DNA of 64,000 bases from Paroedura picta (taxonomy: Eukaryota > Chordata > Lepidosauria > Squamata > Gekkonidae): contig NC_135377.1 of the NCBI RefSeq assembly GCF_049243985.1, positions 31,511,255 through 31,575,254 of the forward strand. Reading direction: 5' to 3'. The notes under the pieces were generated by a model that did no database searches, was not told the DNA's origin, and saw nothing but the letters and a program-made list of their open reading frames with translations. The stretch's first letter is position 1. Each line of letters starts with the position of its first letter. This document shows positions 34,751 to 55,970 of the stretch, piece by piece. The position numbers and the translations under genes were made by a program.

Positions 34751-35217
34751 TCTATTAGTTTGACTTGTATCCGGACACTCTCCGTAGACAAATTAAAACC
34801 CCATTAAAACATATACATTTTCCGTAGCCTAGTTGGAAGGTGCGGTGCGGGTGTTGAAGGGGAAAGGATTCAACGCTTGGAGAGAGAGAGAGAGCAAAAG
34901 GTGGTTTAAAGCTACTTTTATTGGTCGACAATAACGGTGCTAAAATTAACGCTGTAACGAGCTGGATTCTTTTTACGAAGTCGCCTATTCGTGTTGCAAA
35001 CACCCACCCTGCGGCAAGAGCGGGAATCCACAGCGACCACACAAATACCTTGCAGCGGTGCGTGGATGACCATCCCTTCCTCCTCTCTCTCCCCCCCCCC
35101 CCCCCGCTGCCCCTGCCGGCGTTCCCCGCAGCCGCACTGGGAGCTGCCACCCAGTCGCTGCAAAATGGAGATGCCCAATCAAAGCGGAAGCTAGCCGGCC
35201 TGTCTGGGCTACTCTAG

Positions 35218-44259
<9,042 letters not shown>

Positions 44260-45527
44260 AACAGAACTTTATTAAGTTAATTGACTAATATCCCCAAAGA
44301 GAACTGCTTTTTACGTTGGAAAGTCCTTCAGCACCAGAATTCTTACTGTTAACGAAAAAATAATAAAATCAATGCTTTTGATTATTGCTACCATAATGGT
44401 TTTTGTGCAACTTTTTAAAAACATTTTAACTGAAAAGGGCGGCCATCTTATTTTTAGTATCTTTGAAAATGTTTTGAATATTAATCAGAATTCACTTTCC
44501 AAATTCAGTAATACAGTTTGGCATTCATTCCAGCTTTACAGTTGTGTAGCCCATTCCAAAAATGTTATGAAGTTTGTTCGAGGATTTGAAGTTAAAAGTA
44601 ATAGCATATCTGTTTTTAGATATTCTCTAATGCTTAGGTGTATGTTATGATTTTTCCAATTCAGAACAGAATCTGTAAATCACCAAAAGATGTAGGTAAT
44701 ACCTACAGTGGTTCAAGAAATTCCCTTATTAAAACACAGTTGGTCTGATTGAAATATTCCAGAGTATATATGTGTGCGTGTGTGTGTGTTGTCAAGGAAT
44801 CTTTTGTGTATATTGTGGGTATTGTTGGAATCAAAGTTTATTTGTGGTTTAGGGCAATCCTGTCTTGAGAACCAGCTAAAAACATGTTTACATCTTAAAT
44901 CCATATTGAGTTGCTGATAGAGCAGTTTTCAATTTTGCATGCTAGCTCTTGATTTCAGTGTTGTCCTTTTTGGTTTTCTTAACAACCTGATTTGCTAGGT
45001 GTCAGCTAGCTTGATGGAGCCTGTAAGAACTGAATTCCTTGAACTTGGTCACTGATTTCTTTAGAACAGCATACAGTTAGGAACAGCACATAAAACATGT
45101 TGCAAGAAGCAGCTGTGAAGGAGTTGATAGTATTAAAATACTGTGTTGCTTGATAAAAATCCCCCAATGCAAAGGTTTACAACAGCTATGGGGAAATATG
45201 CATGCCTGCCACCATCTCCATTTCTTCCCAATTTAGTGACTACTGTTATTACTTGGGGTTATCTGTAACCTTAGTATTTCTACAGTGGAAAGTGAACCAT
45301 ATGTTTCTGACTAAAAAAGAGCATGGTATGCAAGCAATCATTTAGAATAACTGATCATTAAATGCATATTTTTCCACATCAAAATGTTAATGGGATAAGC
45401 TTCAGTAAGAATATCTTTTTGAGGATCATCTTGTTTCAATTATACTATATGAATATATACTGAGTAGAATTCTTGCAGATGAAATCTGTTATAAGCACCA
45501 AATCAATGGCTTGGCCTGACTACCCGA

Positions 45528-45645
45528 CAAGTGGATTTTGGTGGCTGTGGAAAATGCCATCAAGTTGCAGCCAACTCACAGCAGTCTCAGGGTTTTCAAG
45601 GCAAGAGAGGCATAGAGGTTGTTTGCCATTTTAGCAAGATCCAGG
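45528..45645 (-). repeat. Bov-B/Sauria-type SINE tail fragment
   Basis: AATGCCATCAAGTTGCAGCC, GGGTTTTCAAGGCAAGAGAG and GGTTGTTTGCCATT are typical of squamate SINE bodies. Confidence 0.55.
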
Positions 45646-46677
45646 TAATTGCTTCAAAGTGGAAGTTAAGTATAGGTGCTTCCACAATATGCTGCCCTGT
45701 GCAGGAGGGATGCAGTCTCTGAAAAGCCACTAAAGTCTTCCCACTTAGCTAATTTTCTCTACTTATATATAGTTGGATAGCATTTAATTGGAGCAGAAAG
45801 CAGTAATGGGGATTTCATTGTGAAGTTTGATTATCTGGCCCAGATCATTGGTAACACAGGGTTAGGGAAGAGAAAAGCTCACCACTCTGATCTTTGAAAG
45901 GGGAACAAACCCTAAACTTGACTGTCCTTGACTTGATTTTAAAAGTGGTATAGCAATAAGAGTCAGGGGCATTTAGCAGCACTACCATAGTGCTGTGATT
46001 AGAAGACATACTCTTAGGAGTATAGTTTAATGGTTTATATGAAAATAATGATCTAGTATCAACCATTCCAAAGAAGCCACACAGTTCATGTAAGGTGTCA
46101 GAATGTGAATAAGCTTACAAAACAATTGTGATCTGTGTGTCTCTAACCTTGCCCCCCTTCAATCAATAGCTATGACAAATTAATGCTCTGACTTCGTGAA
46201 GTGGGTAAAACTGCCCCACCTTTCTTGAACATACTTCCCCAAATATTCATTGAGCCTAAAATATGGACTCTGTGCCTTCAGGCCTCCTACCACCAAAATA
46301 ACCACACTGGTATAGCATGTCTGCATCCTTTGGGCCTAGCATGTTCATACCCACAAGCTTTTAAGACAATACTTCATTGCACTCTGGACTTGGAGTGTGG
46401 TATTTGAATGTTTTCCTAGCTGGAATAACTGGATTACTTTGTTCAGTTGCATTTCATGTAAATCTTTGTTAATTTTAGCTCCCCCCCACCTGAGGCAGTG
46501 CTTTATAAAAATTCAAACCTCACAAAATGGTTCCAATAAAATGTAATGGTAACTGTAAGCATTTTAGTTCCACAAACAGGGAGATCGTGCCTGATTAGAT
46601 TTCTGGAAGGATTTTTTCAAGATGTATAGGGAATCACAAGGGTTTGATATACTATTGTTCCTTTAATGTACATTTCT

Positions 46678-46694
46678 AATAAATTCTTAATAAA
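46678..46694 (+). terminator. Paired AATAAA, likely distal TRAM1 poly(A) signal
   Basis: Two AATAAA hexamers eleven bases apart at the end of the AT-rich 3' UTR, followed within 40 bases by a T-rich stretch. Confidence 0.5.
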
Positions 46695-49574
46695 ACAATG
46701 AAAATGTATCTCTTCTGTTTTACTTCAGAGTCGGAAGTTTTAATATGGACATCAGAACATAGCTTGGGAGGAAAAAAACTAAGGCAAATTAAAATTTAAT
46801 CTACTATCTTCAAGTTGTAACTAATTGTGTGTTGAGAAAGTCAGTATTTGTCTCGCTATAGTGTGGAACTGGAAATAAGAACTGCCACTTCATCTTGAAT
46901 GTTCATCTAACATGAACAGTAAACTCGGTGCTTTACTTCTGTGGGAAGCCTCTTCTTAAAAATAGTGCTTTCTATAATGTCAAATGTGACTGATTCCAAA
47001 ATGTCAAAACTCAGGTGTGAAATTCCACTCATAATAACCTCCCCCTACAATGTCATTTTACATTGTGAGCTGCAAATATGTCCCAGTGGGACATATTTTG
47101 GTACAGTCTTTGGGAATGAATATCAGAATCGAATGCTACGAAAAGTGGCCACGTAAAACCAAGTTCTGCAATTTAATGGTCTGGAGTAAATCGACCACTA
47201 AGTAGCACTAAATTCCAAGGAAAGAAAGATGCTTTCCTGCCTGTGTCTTCTTAGTGGCCCTCTAAAGATTGTTAGTTATTAAGGTGCTACAGGACCTTAT
47301 TGAGTCTTGCTGGAACAATCTTAACACCACTTTTCCATTGGAAATTGTTTGCTTACAAGTCATATTTCTACGTCTTTGGAAAACCTTCAGTTTTCTATAA
47401 AAGGCACAGATTGGCGTTATGTAGTTTTTTTCTCACAGTGGTGCAGCACATTAACCATAGAGCACACCTGTGAGGTAGATTAGGCCGGGGCTCAAGAAAA
47501 CACTGGTTACCATGGTATCCAGTATTTCCAGCCATTATTTTACTGTAGTATCCATGATCTGATCCTCAGTAATACAAAATTTTAAATCTGAAAGTTTTGT
47601 TGTCCGACAATATATATGTAGAAAGTTTTTGTTGCTTGTTAATATATTAAACATATTCAGCGGTGATAGATTAATTCATTTGATTGTAAGCCGTCACTTC
47701 TTCGGGTAAATTAATTCATTTAACAAGCTAGGTTTTATCATAGCAGAAATATGAGAGTTAAGACAAAATCCTGAAGGCTGAAGAATGAATCTGATGCCTA
47801 AATTTTGTGCAAGCTCCTAGAGCCAAAGAAAAAACTTAAAAGAGTTGGGTTAGGTGGTGGTGGGGAATTGGCCCAGGATCTCTTGCTGTGTTTTTTGCTT
47901 CTCTGGGAGTCCTGTTCAGTTCAGCATTACACTACACTGAATGTCAGTGTTACATTGCTTTGTCTAATGCCAGCCTGCAAGGTTGTCCGGGAGCAGGGAA
48001 TTGTATCTAGGGGTATCTTCCATTTCAGGGCTCATGTTATATATAACCTGTATTCGACTGTGGATAAACAGCCTTGATAATTCTGTGTAATAATTTGTCC
48101 TGTTTCTATGAACTGTGTGAATGTATATGAAAAAGGTATGCCAAAATAAGACTGGTTAAAGTTCTGAGGTAAAACTTGTGTGGTTTTGTTCCCAGCAGAG
48201 GTTTATAAGGCTACAAAGTAAAGTAGGCCTGTGCTGGCAATCTGCCAAGCAGCAGGGCTGTTTCATAGTTACAGTAACCAAGGGAATAGTAATGGTTTAC
48301 AGTAGTCTCTAGAAGGCTTTGATATATAAAGGTAGGCAGATGAGTTATTGGCTAGTTCCTAGAAATTCTGTCTATTCTCATTGGTCCATAATTTTGAACC
48401 AATAGGCTAGTGGGCTGAGAGGTGGTAAATATTGACTTTCTGAAGATGTCATGGTCCAACATAACCTAGTAAAAGTGAGTTGTAAAGAACACAGTTTGAG
48501 TCCAGGAACACCTTTAAGACCATCAAAATTGTATTTAGGGTATAAGCTTTCGTGTGTATGCACACTTCATTAGATACATTGAAACGATTTAATGGACCAT
48601 GACACATAGGTGGTGGAGGGGGTTAGTTGCCAGGCATGGTTAAAGATGCATAACTGTGCAATTATAGTTGAGATCTGATTAAGGTTGTTGGGAAGATCTG
48701 TGAATGGCAGCAAATTAGCATATAAATAAGACTAGCTTCAAAGTCCGTTCCTAAGAATCACATGAATTACATGAATCACAAAAGCCTCAAAATCTCAAGA
48801 AGCCAGCATGGTGTATGGCTAGAGCAGACTCTCAATCAGGGTTTCATGAAGGCACTGGAAGCTTTTCCAGAATGGGTACTTTTTATATAGTTTCTAAATT
48901 TGTTCAACATTTATTGAATGTTATGACCATATATGGTCATGTCAACCATTACCCCAAAAAATGGTCAGTGATGGGCCTAGGCCTAGAGAGGGTGGGCAGG
49001 GTAGGCATGTATACTGCTATGCTTCCTAACCATATTCTACATAATCACACCATTTCTGGGGGTTCTCATTTCTGGGGATGCTTAGGGCTGATCCTGCGTA
49101 GAGCAGGGAGTTGGACTAGATGGCCTGTATGGCCCCTTCCAACTCTATGATTCAAAGCTTGAAGAATGTTTCTGGGGTTTCACAATGGTTAAAAAGTTGA
49201 GAAAGGCTGGGCTAGAGTGTTGAGCAAGGAACTCAAAGACTCAGGTTTAACTCTCTATGCTGAACTGAACCATGGTCCGGTCACTTTCAGCCTCACCTAC
49301 CTCACTGTATGGTTATGTATATAAAATGGATGCAGGTAAAAACACATACGCTCTTCTGAGCTAGGACTGCAAAATCTGGATTAGGAAACTCCGAGATCTG
49401 GGTGTACAGTGAGGTATAAGGCCATACAATCCACCTTCCAAAGTGGGCATTTTCTCAAGGGGAACGGATCTCTGTCATCTGATAATCAGTTTTAATTCCA
49501 GGAGGTTGGCATACCTATTGTGAGTTTCTGGGAGAAAGGTGGAATGAAATTGTACTAGATGGATAGGCATATTC
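46695..49574. other. Intergenic DNA downstream of TRAM1
   Basis: No gene recognised. A 'CAGAGTCCAGT'-family piece lies at 48490-48590, and 48800-49155 is an old SINE-like repeat ending GGCCTGTATGGCCCCTTCC-AACTCTATGATTC. Confidence 0.6.
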
Positions 49575-50265
49575 CTATCCCAAAACAAAAAGCCCCCAAG
49601 ACTTATCTAAGGGGGCCATTGCTGCTGCGGGGGACGAACGTCGACAGGGACCTGGCTGGTTGGAGAGATTGCCCAGCCCTGGCATTCTCTGAGCAGTATG
49701 TGTGTTGGCATGGCAACAGGGGGTGTGGCTGAACTGGGCGTCAGTTAAACGGATGGCCTGATGTTCTTTGGCCTCTTTCCCCCCTTCAGGGCGCCCCGAA
49801 GACACAAAATCCACCATCCCTCCCTGTTTATGAATTGTTTGACTTTTTGTTAGATGTTGGGTTATATTATTGATTAATTGTCACAGCCTGTGGAAGTGGA
49901 GCATGGCAAGGATCAATTTTGGGGAGGCCAAGCTTGCGCGCTGTCCTCCCCTAGATTTGGGGGGCCCTTTAAAGGGCTGTGTGGATGCAGAGCCTGATTG
50001 AAGGCTAGCATTTCCGGGGGGCAGGAGAACCCAACAGAGGCTGGTGCCCAGAGGGGTCACTCCATGGTGCCTCCCCCCCTGTTTCAGCCTGCCATTATGT
50101 CCGGGTTTTGGGGCTGGATAGCCAAGGCAACCCGTTGAGGAGCAGGCTGTGGTGGGCTTCCTTGTGGTAGGGTAACCACAAGATTGCATGATTCTCTTCC
50201 CATGCTTGCCGCGCTCAATGTTGAATAAAGGCTGTGGCCAAATATTTTATGCCAAAATTATAGTT
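49575..50265. repeat. Unassigned GC-richer block, possible solo LTR-like fossil
   Basis: A CpG-containing block, distinct from its AT-rich flanks, with a CCTTTAAAGGG box near 49967 and TTGAATAAAGGCTGTGG near 50220, a layout resembling the promoter and poly(A) part of an LTR. I found no paired end or target duplication, so its family, limits and age are open. Confidence 0.25.
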
Positions 50266-51118
50266 GTCAGTGTCCTCATTAGGCAGTCAATATCCCCCTG
50301 CAAGGCAATAATCCTCATAGGTTTTGAGTTGGGTATCTGTCTATTTGTTATTTCTTGACTTGTGCTTCAAAGATACTGTATACGTGAACCTCTGTTTTTT
50401 CCGGTAGTTATGTGCTCATGATAAGGTTATTGTTAAATATTACAGTATTGAACATCTCCTCCACTCAAAGTCAATGCTGGCTTTTTCTTCCTAATAGGAG
50501 ATCATTATCCCTGATTCAGAAAAACGCTTTCTTCCCCACAGCTCAGCAGTACATTAATCTACTGATGTTAAAATATCTTGAAAGAAAAGGAAGAAACACA
50601 TTGAACTATGTGGGTGTTTAGTGAAGTGAAATAGTATGCTTCTATCTTGCCGTGTTTGCCACTATTAAGCTATATCTAGATATAAATATAACATAATACA
50701 AAGAGCTATGAGACTAAACAGATTTTTTGTATGCTTCCATTTACGTTGGGGTTTTCTGATATCAGTCAAATTGTTACCCAAATTAGATGGGGGAGGGGGT
50801 GAGTTGGATCCTATAAGTTCCTTCCCTAAGCAAGGAGCCTTGCCACATGGGAAGAAGTTGACTCATTTAAGGCCAAGGTACATGATCCTTTTAAAACACA
50901 TTGGACTGATTAGCTTTCCCCACAGCCGTACAGCAGTGACAGAGACCACCATTTTAAAAGTCTGCTGCACCTAATTCAGCTTGGGACCAAGGTATGAGGA
51001 GAGGAAGTAGTGTGTGGTTTGGCCTGTATGAGAAATGAGTCCTATGTCTATCTTTTTGGTAGTGGTTAGGTTTCCTCCATTCTTTTGTTCAATATAGGAT
51101 TTTTTTTTGTGGCAGGAC

Positions 51119-51870
51119 TCACAGACACTGATTGCCGGCACCGTGGAGGGAGCTGTCTGAAATCCTACTGAGATCCTGTAGACTGCAGGCTGTGGCTTCC
51201 TTCATTGAATCAATCCATCTCATGTTGAGTCTTACTCTTTTACTGCTTTCAACTTTTTCTAGTGAGTTTGGTCTTCTCAAAGTAAGATCAAAGCACAATA
51301 GCCTCAGTTCAGTCATTTTAGCTTCAGGGCTGATTTGATCTAGATCCCACTTATCATTTTTGCAGTCCATGGTGCTCATAAAATTCACCTCCAAGACCAC
51401 ATTTCAAAGGAATTAGCTTTCTTCTTAGCATTTTCCAACTTTCACTCCTATACACAGTATTGGGAACTGCCATGGTATGAACTGTCCTGTTCTCCAGCAA
51501 CCCTTCATTACATTTAATTATCTTTTCTAGCTTCTTCATGACTTCCCTTCCCACTCTCAGCCTCCTGATTTCTTGCTTGCAGCCTCCCTTTTTGTTGATG
51601 GACTCAAACTATAGAGTCTTGAACAAATTCATCAGCATCCTTAGAATCATATAATTCCTCAGTTGTCATTACTTTAGTCTTGATATTCAGCCATGATCCT
51701 GCTTTGTCACTTTTTACTTTAACCTTCATCGGGAGTCATTTCAAGGCTTCACTATTTTCTGCCAGTAAATACACTGTCGTTTTCATAACGCAAATTGTTA
51801 ATAGTCCCTCAACTGATTTTCACTCCACCTTCATCTAAATCTAATCCAGTTTTCCTGATAGGTTATGCAT
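51119..51870 (-). repeat. Bov-B (RTE) LINE 3' fragment
   Basis: The minus strand encodes ELRLLCFDLTLRRPNSLEK followed by NMRWIDSMKEATACSLQDLS and DSSLHGAGNQ, the conserved C-terminus of Bov-B reverse transcriptase (compare GRQRMRWLDGITDSM in ruminants). Upstream parts have lost the frame. An old copy. Confidence 0.7.
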
Positions 51871-52946
51871 ATAGATTGAACAGACAGGGAGATAAAAATC
51901 TAAAGAATATATTTCCATGAAATAACTGGCCAGCTAGTCTAGCACTAGGTGAATGCAAGTATGATCCATTTAGGCAAGTCTGATATGCTCAGACAAGACT
52001 GGACTTGCCTAGCATGGCCTCTCACAGGAGAGACCTAAAGAGACATCCTGTCTGTTGCAAGACCATGAAGAGAAGAAGGAAACACAAAGGGATAGGAAGA
52101 GAAGGAGAATTCAGAAGAACTCCCAGCTTAGACAAGGAGAAGCATCTATACACACAGGTAAACTGCTTCCAATGCAAAGATAAATGTAGCACCTCCTAGT
52201 GTCTAACAGTAGATGGATAGGGAAAGGGTACATCTGGCAGGATTGTGAATATCCCATCAATGTAGTTCCTTGAGCAAATTTCAAGGACCAAAGTTTTGGG
52301 GCAGCACTGTGTGCCTAATGTTTGGTAGTAAGGCACTTGGGAGCCACTGGCACATTGCTCAGCAGCAGCAGCACCCTACCCCACTTGGCCCGTACATGTG
52401 CTGTTGAAGCTACATCGTTAAGCAGAATGTTGTATTGGCATAGTTTCATTGTTTCTTGGACAGGAACACCCAATCCAATTGTGCTTAGCAAGGACCACAG
52501 CTAGCACCTTACTAAAAAAAATGCAGTGAATTAACATCACAAATTTTCATAGTTCAGAAGTGAAATCCAGTTGCCGTTCACCCTTAAATGCTCATATTTA
52601 TCATTTTATAATCCACTTATGATTATGATGAAATGTTGTCAAACTAAGTTCCTGAATGCTTGTACAAATTTGTTTTCTGTGATGCAACGTATCTCATGTT
52701 TGAGATTGTGCAGCAGAACACAGTCGTTTTGTGTACTTTAAATCTGCTCGAATTAGTTAAGAAAGCTGTTAGCATAAATATGGCTTCCAAATGTGACAAT
52801 TAAGGATCTGCAAAAAATGTTTGCTGTCTTTTGCAGACTCCAGAATGGTATTCACATTAGTCATCCAGCAAAACCACAGATAGTTTTCAGACATTTTAAA
52901 AGCCAAAACTGACTAGGTTCTGTGATGGCTTATGCTTCATCTAGTG

Positions 52947-53316
52947 CAGCTGTCCCCGATCTGGGTACCGGTACTGGTTCGTAGATCAGTCGGTACCGGG
53001 CTGCGGCTCCTCCTTATCCTCCTTCCCGGCTGCTGTCTAAGGGGCTGCCCTGCCACTCTGCCGCCGGCTCACCTTTGGTGCTTTCTGGCAGCCGCCATGG
53101 CTGGGGCTCCCCCTAGGTGTGGCACTGCGCAGCTGCTGCTGGCAGCACCCCCCAGTGGGTGGCGGGAAGTCAGGGGTGCCGGCGGGAAAGCAAGCGGAGC
53201 AGGGGCTGAGGCAATGGTGACGTCCCTTGGCTGGCAAAAGATCCCCCCCCCCCGGGCCTCAGTAAAATTGTCAAGCATTGACCAATCCCCAGTGCTAAAA
53301 AGGTTGGGGACCACTG
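52947..53316. mobile_element. 370-bp hAT-like non-autonomous element
   Basis: Ends CAGCTGTCCCCGATCTGG and GGTTGGGGACCACTG are imperfect inverted repeats of the CAGTGGTCCCCAACC type, like the element at 30405-30883. The GC-rich inside lacks a transposase. The 8-bp flanks do not match, so the target duplication has decayed or been lost. Confidence 0.7.
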
Positions 53317-53319
53317 TAG

Positions 53320-53645
53320 TGGACAGAGCTCTTCTGCCAGGCATTTGGTTGAGGCCAGGCCAGAAAGATCGTGTCCCTCCCAATATAGGCGCCTGCAGAT
53401 AGAGGCATACCCTTTGGTCAAACCAGATCCCGAGGATGATGATGGATATTGGGGGGCGGTGTGCCCTGGAGTTACAGGCTGCGGTTGGGGTAGGTATAGG
53501 GCTATAGAATATTTTACCCGCCATGAGCATTTTTGTTGTTTATGTTTTATGGGGTTTTATTCTTTTATTGTAAACCACCACGAGCTGGACTGGCTTCAGG
53601 AATGGTGGTGGATAAATCAAATAAATGAATACAAATAAATAAAAA
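53320..53645 (+). repeat. L2-type LINE 3' end
   Basis: Begins GACAGAGCTCTTCTGCCAGG, continues TTTGGTTGAGGCCAGGCC and ends TTATTGTAAACCACCACGAG with a TAAATGAATACAAATAAAT tail. It abuts the hAT-like element. Confidence 0.65.
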
Positions 53646-54900
53646 CAGTGTTGGTGTCTTCAAGGTAGTACAAGGTTCTTGGTTGTCTCTTTTGCAGACT
53701 AATTGTAAGGATGAGCATTCTTTTAGCCAGTTTCTTTCTGCATAGACAAATGATTCCTAATTTGTGGGTCACCGTTTGAATAATAAATAAGGCATTTTGA
53801 ATACCCAGTCTTAAATCGCTAACGCTAAATAATCATGTTGGTAAAAAAGCAGATTATTCATGTAGCCTATAATAAATAAATAATCCATGGGTTTTATTTA
53901 GCTCTGTCAGGGGTGTGGTATCTCTTCCCGCCACCCGCACACACAGACCACTTAGCTGGCTGGAGGGGGGGACTTACCAGTGGCAGAAGGAAACCTAGGC
54001 AAAGCAGTACAGGGGTGTCACTGACAACAGGACAAAGTCACTTCCACCATACACAAGAATTGATGTCAGTTTGTGGCCAGCCAGCCATTCTGTTATTTGG
54101 AGAAAAATTGTAGTCCAGCATTACCAGTTTAACATCATTGTAGGTCCAACGATTCCTTGATGAAGTAGATAGATTTTTTTTCCAGTCTGGTTTCAGGCTG
54201 AAATGGCCTCGTTGCTTTGGTGGAAAACCTGACCTTGGAGAAAGATTGAGGGAATACAACCCTGTTGATTTTCCTGGACCCCTCAATATCTTTCATTATT
54301 ATCAATCATGGCATCTTTCTGCACCACTTTTCTGGCTTGAGACTGGGAGGCACCATTTTGTGCTGATCCCTGTCCTACCTGCAAGGCAGATTTCCGAAGG
54401 GGCTTCTGCTCTTTCCCTATGACTCTTGCCCATGAGATCCTGCAAGATTCCACATGCTACATGAAACTGCTAGAGGAGGCCAACAGCTGTATTGGTGGGT
54501 TGCCACCAATATGCAGATAATACCCACCTCCTATTTGTACTTCCAGCAGATCCCAGGGAAGCTGTGTAAACCTTAAATTGGTGCCTAGAGAAAGTTTTGA
54601 GATGGCTAAACTAAAACTTAATCTTGAAAAGATGGAGGTGCTATTGGAGACTGAGAGCACTAAACCAGCCATTGTATTCCATTCTGGAGGAAGCTGCAAT
54701 CAGCCTAAAGGAGCAGCTTTAAAGCCTTGGGGTGCTTCTGGATCTGAGCTGCCTATTGAGTAAGCAAGTGACAGCAGAGGCCAAAGACTCCTTAGACCTG
54801 GCTGATGAGCCAAGCTGCAGCCTTTCCTAAATAAAAAGGATCTTGCCCATGTGACGCACACCCTAGTGGTATCTAGATTAGATTATCGTAATATACTTTA

Positions 54901-55267
54901 CTAGTAAGCAAGCCCGCTGCAGGGAAATGCAGTGGGCGCTAGGACTCACCGGCGGCGGGCTGGTCGTCGTCGTCGTCGGTGGCGGCGGCGGCAGCAGGCT
55001 TTTTTAGGCAGCAGGCAGGCAGGCTCCCTCGGGCAGCGGTCTGATGCGGCGAGAGGCGCTTCGGTCCGGGTTGGACCCTTCCTCACGACAGACAATCGGA
55101 GGGACCAATCGGCAGGCGCGAAGCGCCTGCCGATTGGTCCCTCCGATTGTCTGTCGTGAGGAAGGGTCCAACCCGGACCGTTCCTCATCACGGACAAAGC
55201 CCACCTCAAGGGGGCTTAACGAATTATTTAGTCCGTGGCGCCCGTGGCGCCACGGGCTGTTTAAAGA
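54901..55267 (-). mobile_element. Non-autonomous Helitron H2 (367 bp)
   Basis: On the minus strand it starts A/TCTTTAAACAGCCCG and ends with hairpin GCCCACTGCA...TGCAGCGGGC, TTGCTTA, CTAG and host T. Removing it rejoins the LINE as TTTA/TGTG and restores the frame NILYVGLP, which proves both borders and the A/T target. It shares about 48 bp at the 5' end and 50 bp at the 3' end with H1. A perfect 119-nt palindrome fills a third of it, followed by GCC/GAC triplets. It has no coding capacity. Confidence 0.92.
55062..55180. repeat. Perfect 58-bp inverted repeat, 3-nt loop, in Helitron H2
   Basis: Arms beginning CGGTCCGGGTTGGACCCTTC are exact reverse complements over 58 bp around GAA. It starts 88 nt from the Helitron 5' end, matching the position of the palindrome in H1. 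Confidence 0.97.
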
Positions 55268-55854
55268 TGTGGGGCTACCCTTAAGGAATGCTTGGAAATT
55301 ACAAGACTATAGCCAGAAAGTGGACTAGAAAAAGTTGCAGGGATCATATCACTCCAGTCTTGTTTCACTGGGCCAGATTCACAGAGCTGGTATAGACCTT
55401 TAAAGCCCTGTCTGGCTTGGGACCCACATTCCTTAAGGGCAGTTGTGACAGTTTGGGGTGGAAGGTTTCATGTCCATGGTTTCATGTTCAATGACTTGGG
55501 GTCCCTAAATAGGTAGCAAGGTAGTGTAAAAATGTTTTCAATAGAATAAGATAAAATAATTTCCTGTGATCTATCTGCCCTTGCTGCACTTTCCCCATCA
55601 CAACACCAAGAACAACTGTGAATGGGGCCAAAGCAATGTGTATTTACTGCCCTGCCACTGCTTGGGGCTATTTATTGGTAGCCACCCCAGATGTAAATTG
55701 TGAGAGTATTACTGAGGTATTCTCTCCCCTGTTGATTATAACCTTTTATGCCCTCAAAGCCAAGGAAGAAAACAGAGACGAAACCCAATAAGAAGATGTA
55801 TTTACAGTGTGTATGTGGGTAGGGGTGAGTAGAAACCTAGAATACAATTGAAGA

Positions 55855-55970
55855 ATCATAAAATTGGAAGGGGCCCTACAGGTGCTCTAGTCCAACTCCC
55901 TGTTCATCACAGGATCTGTCTAAAGCATCTATGATAAGAATCCAACCAGCCACCGCTTGAAGATTGCCAG
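55855..55970. repeat. Old reptilian SINE/LINE fragment
   Basis: ATTGGAAGGGGCCCTACAGG and CTAGTCCAACTCCCTGTTCA form a phrase widespread in sauropsid repeats and also seen, inverted, near 49100-49150. Confidence 0.4.

Larger units (their letters stand above)
44260..46694 (+). other. TRAM1 3' UTR
   Basis: Follows the stop codon. AATAAA occurs at 44362-44367, near 46536, at 46678-46683 and 46689-46694. The last pair would give a 2.4-kb 3' UTR, plausible for this gene, and the first a short form. A short TG repeat is at 44770-44790 and a Bov-B-tail-like SINE fragment at 45528-45645. Confidence 0.5.
54282..55445 (+). repeat. L2-type LINE fragment interrupted by Helitron H2
   Basis: The plus strand encodes the reverse-transcriptase core ADNTHLLFVLPADPREA (catalytic YADD changed to YADN), LKLNLEKMEVLLETE and, across the Helitron, SRLDYRNILY/VGLPLRNAWKLQ and CRDHITPVL. 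This is the L2-clade order. It is an old partial copy with several frame changes; the Helitron (54901-55267) splits it between tyrosine and valine codons. Confidence 0.8.
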
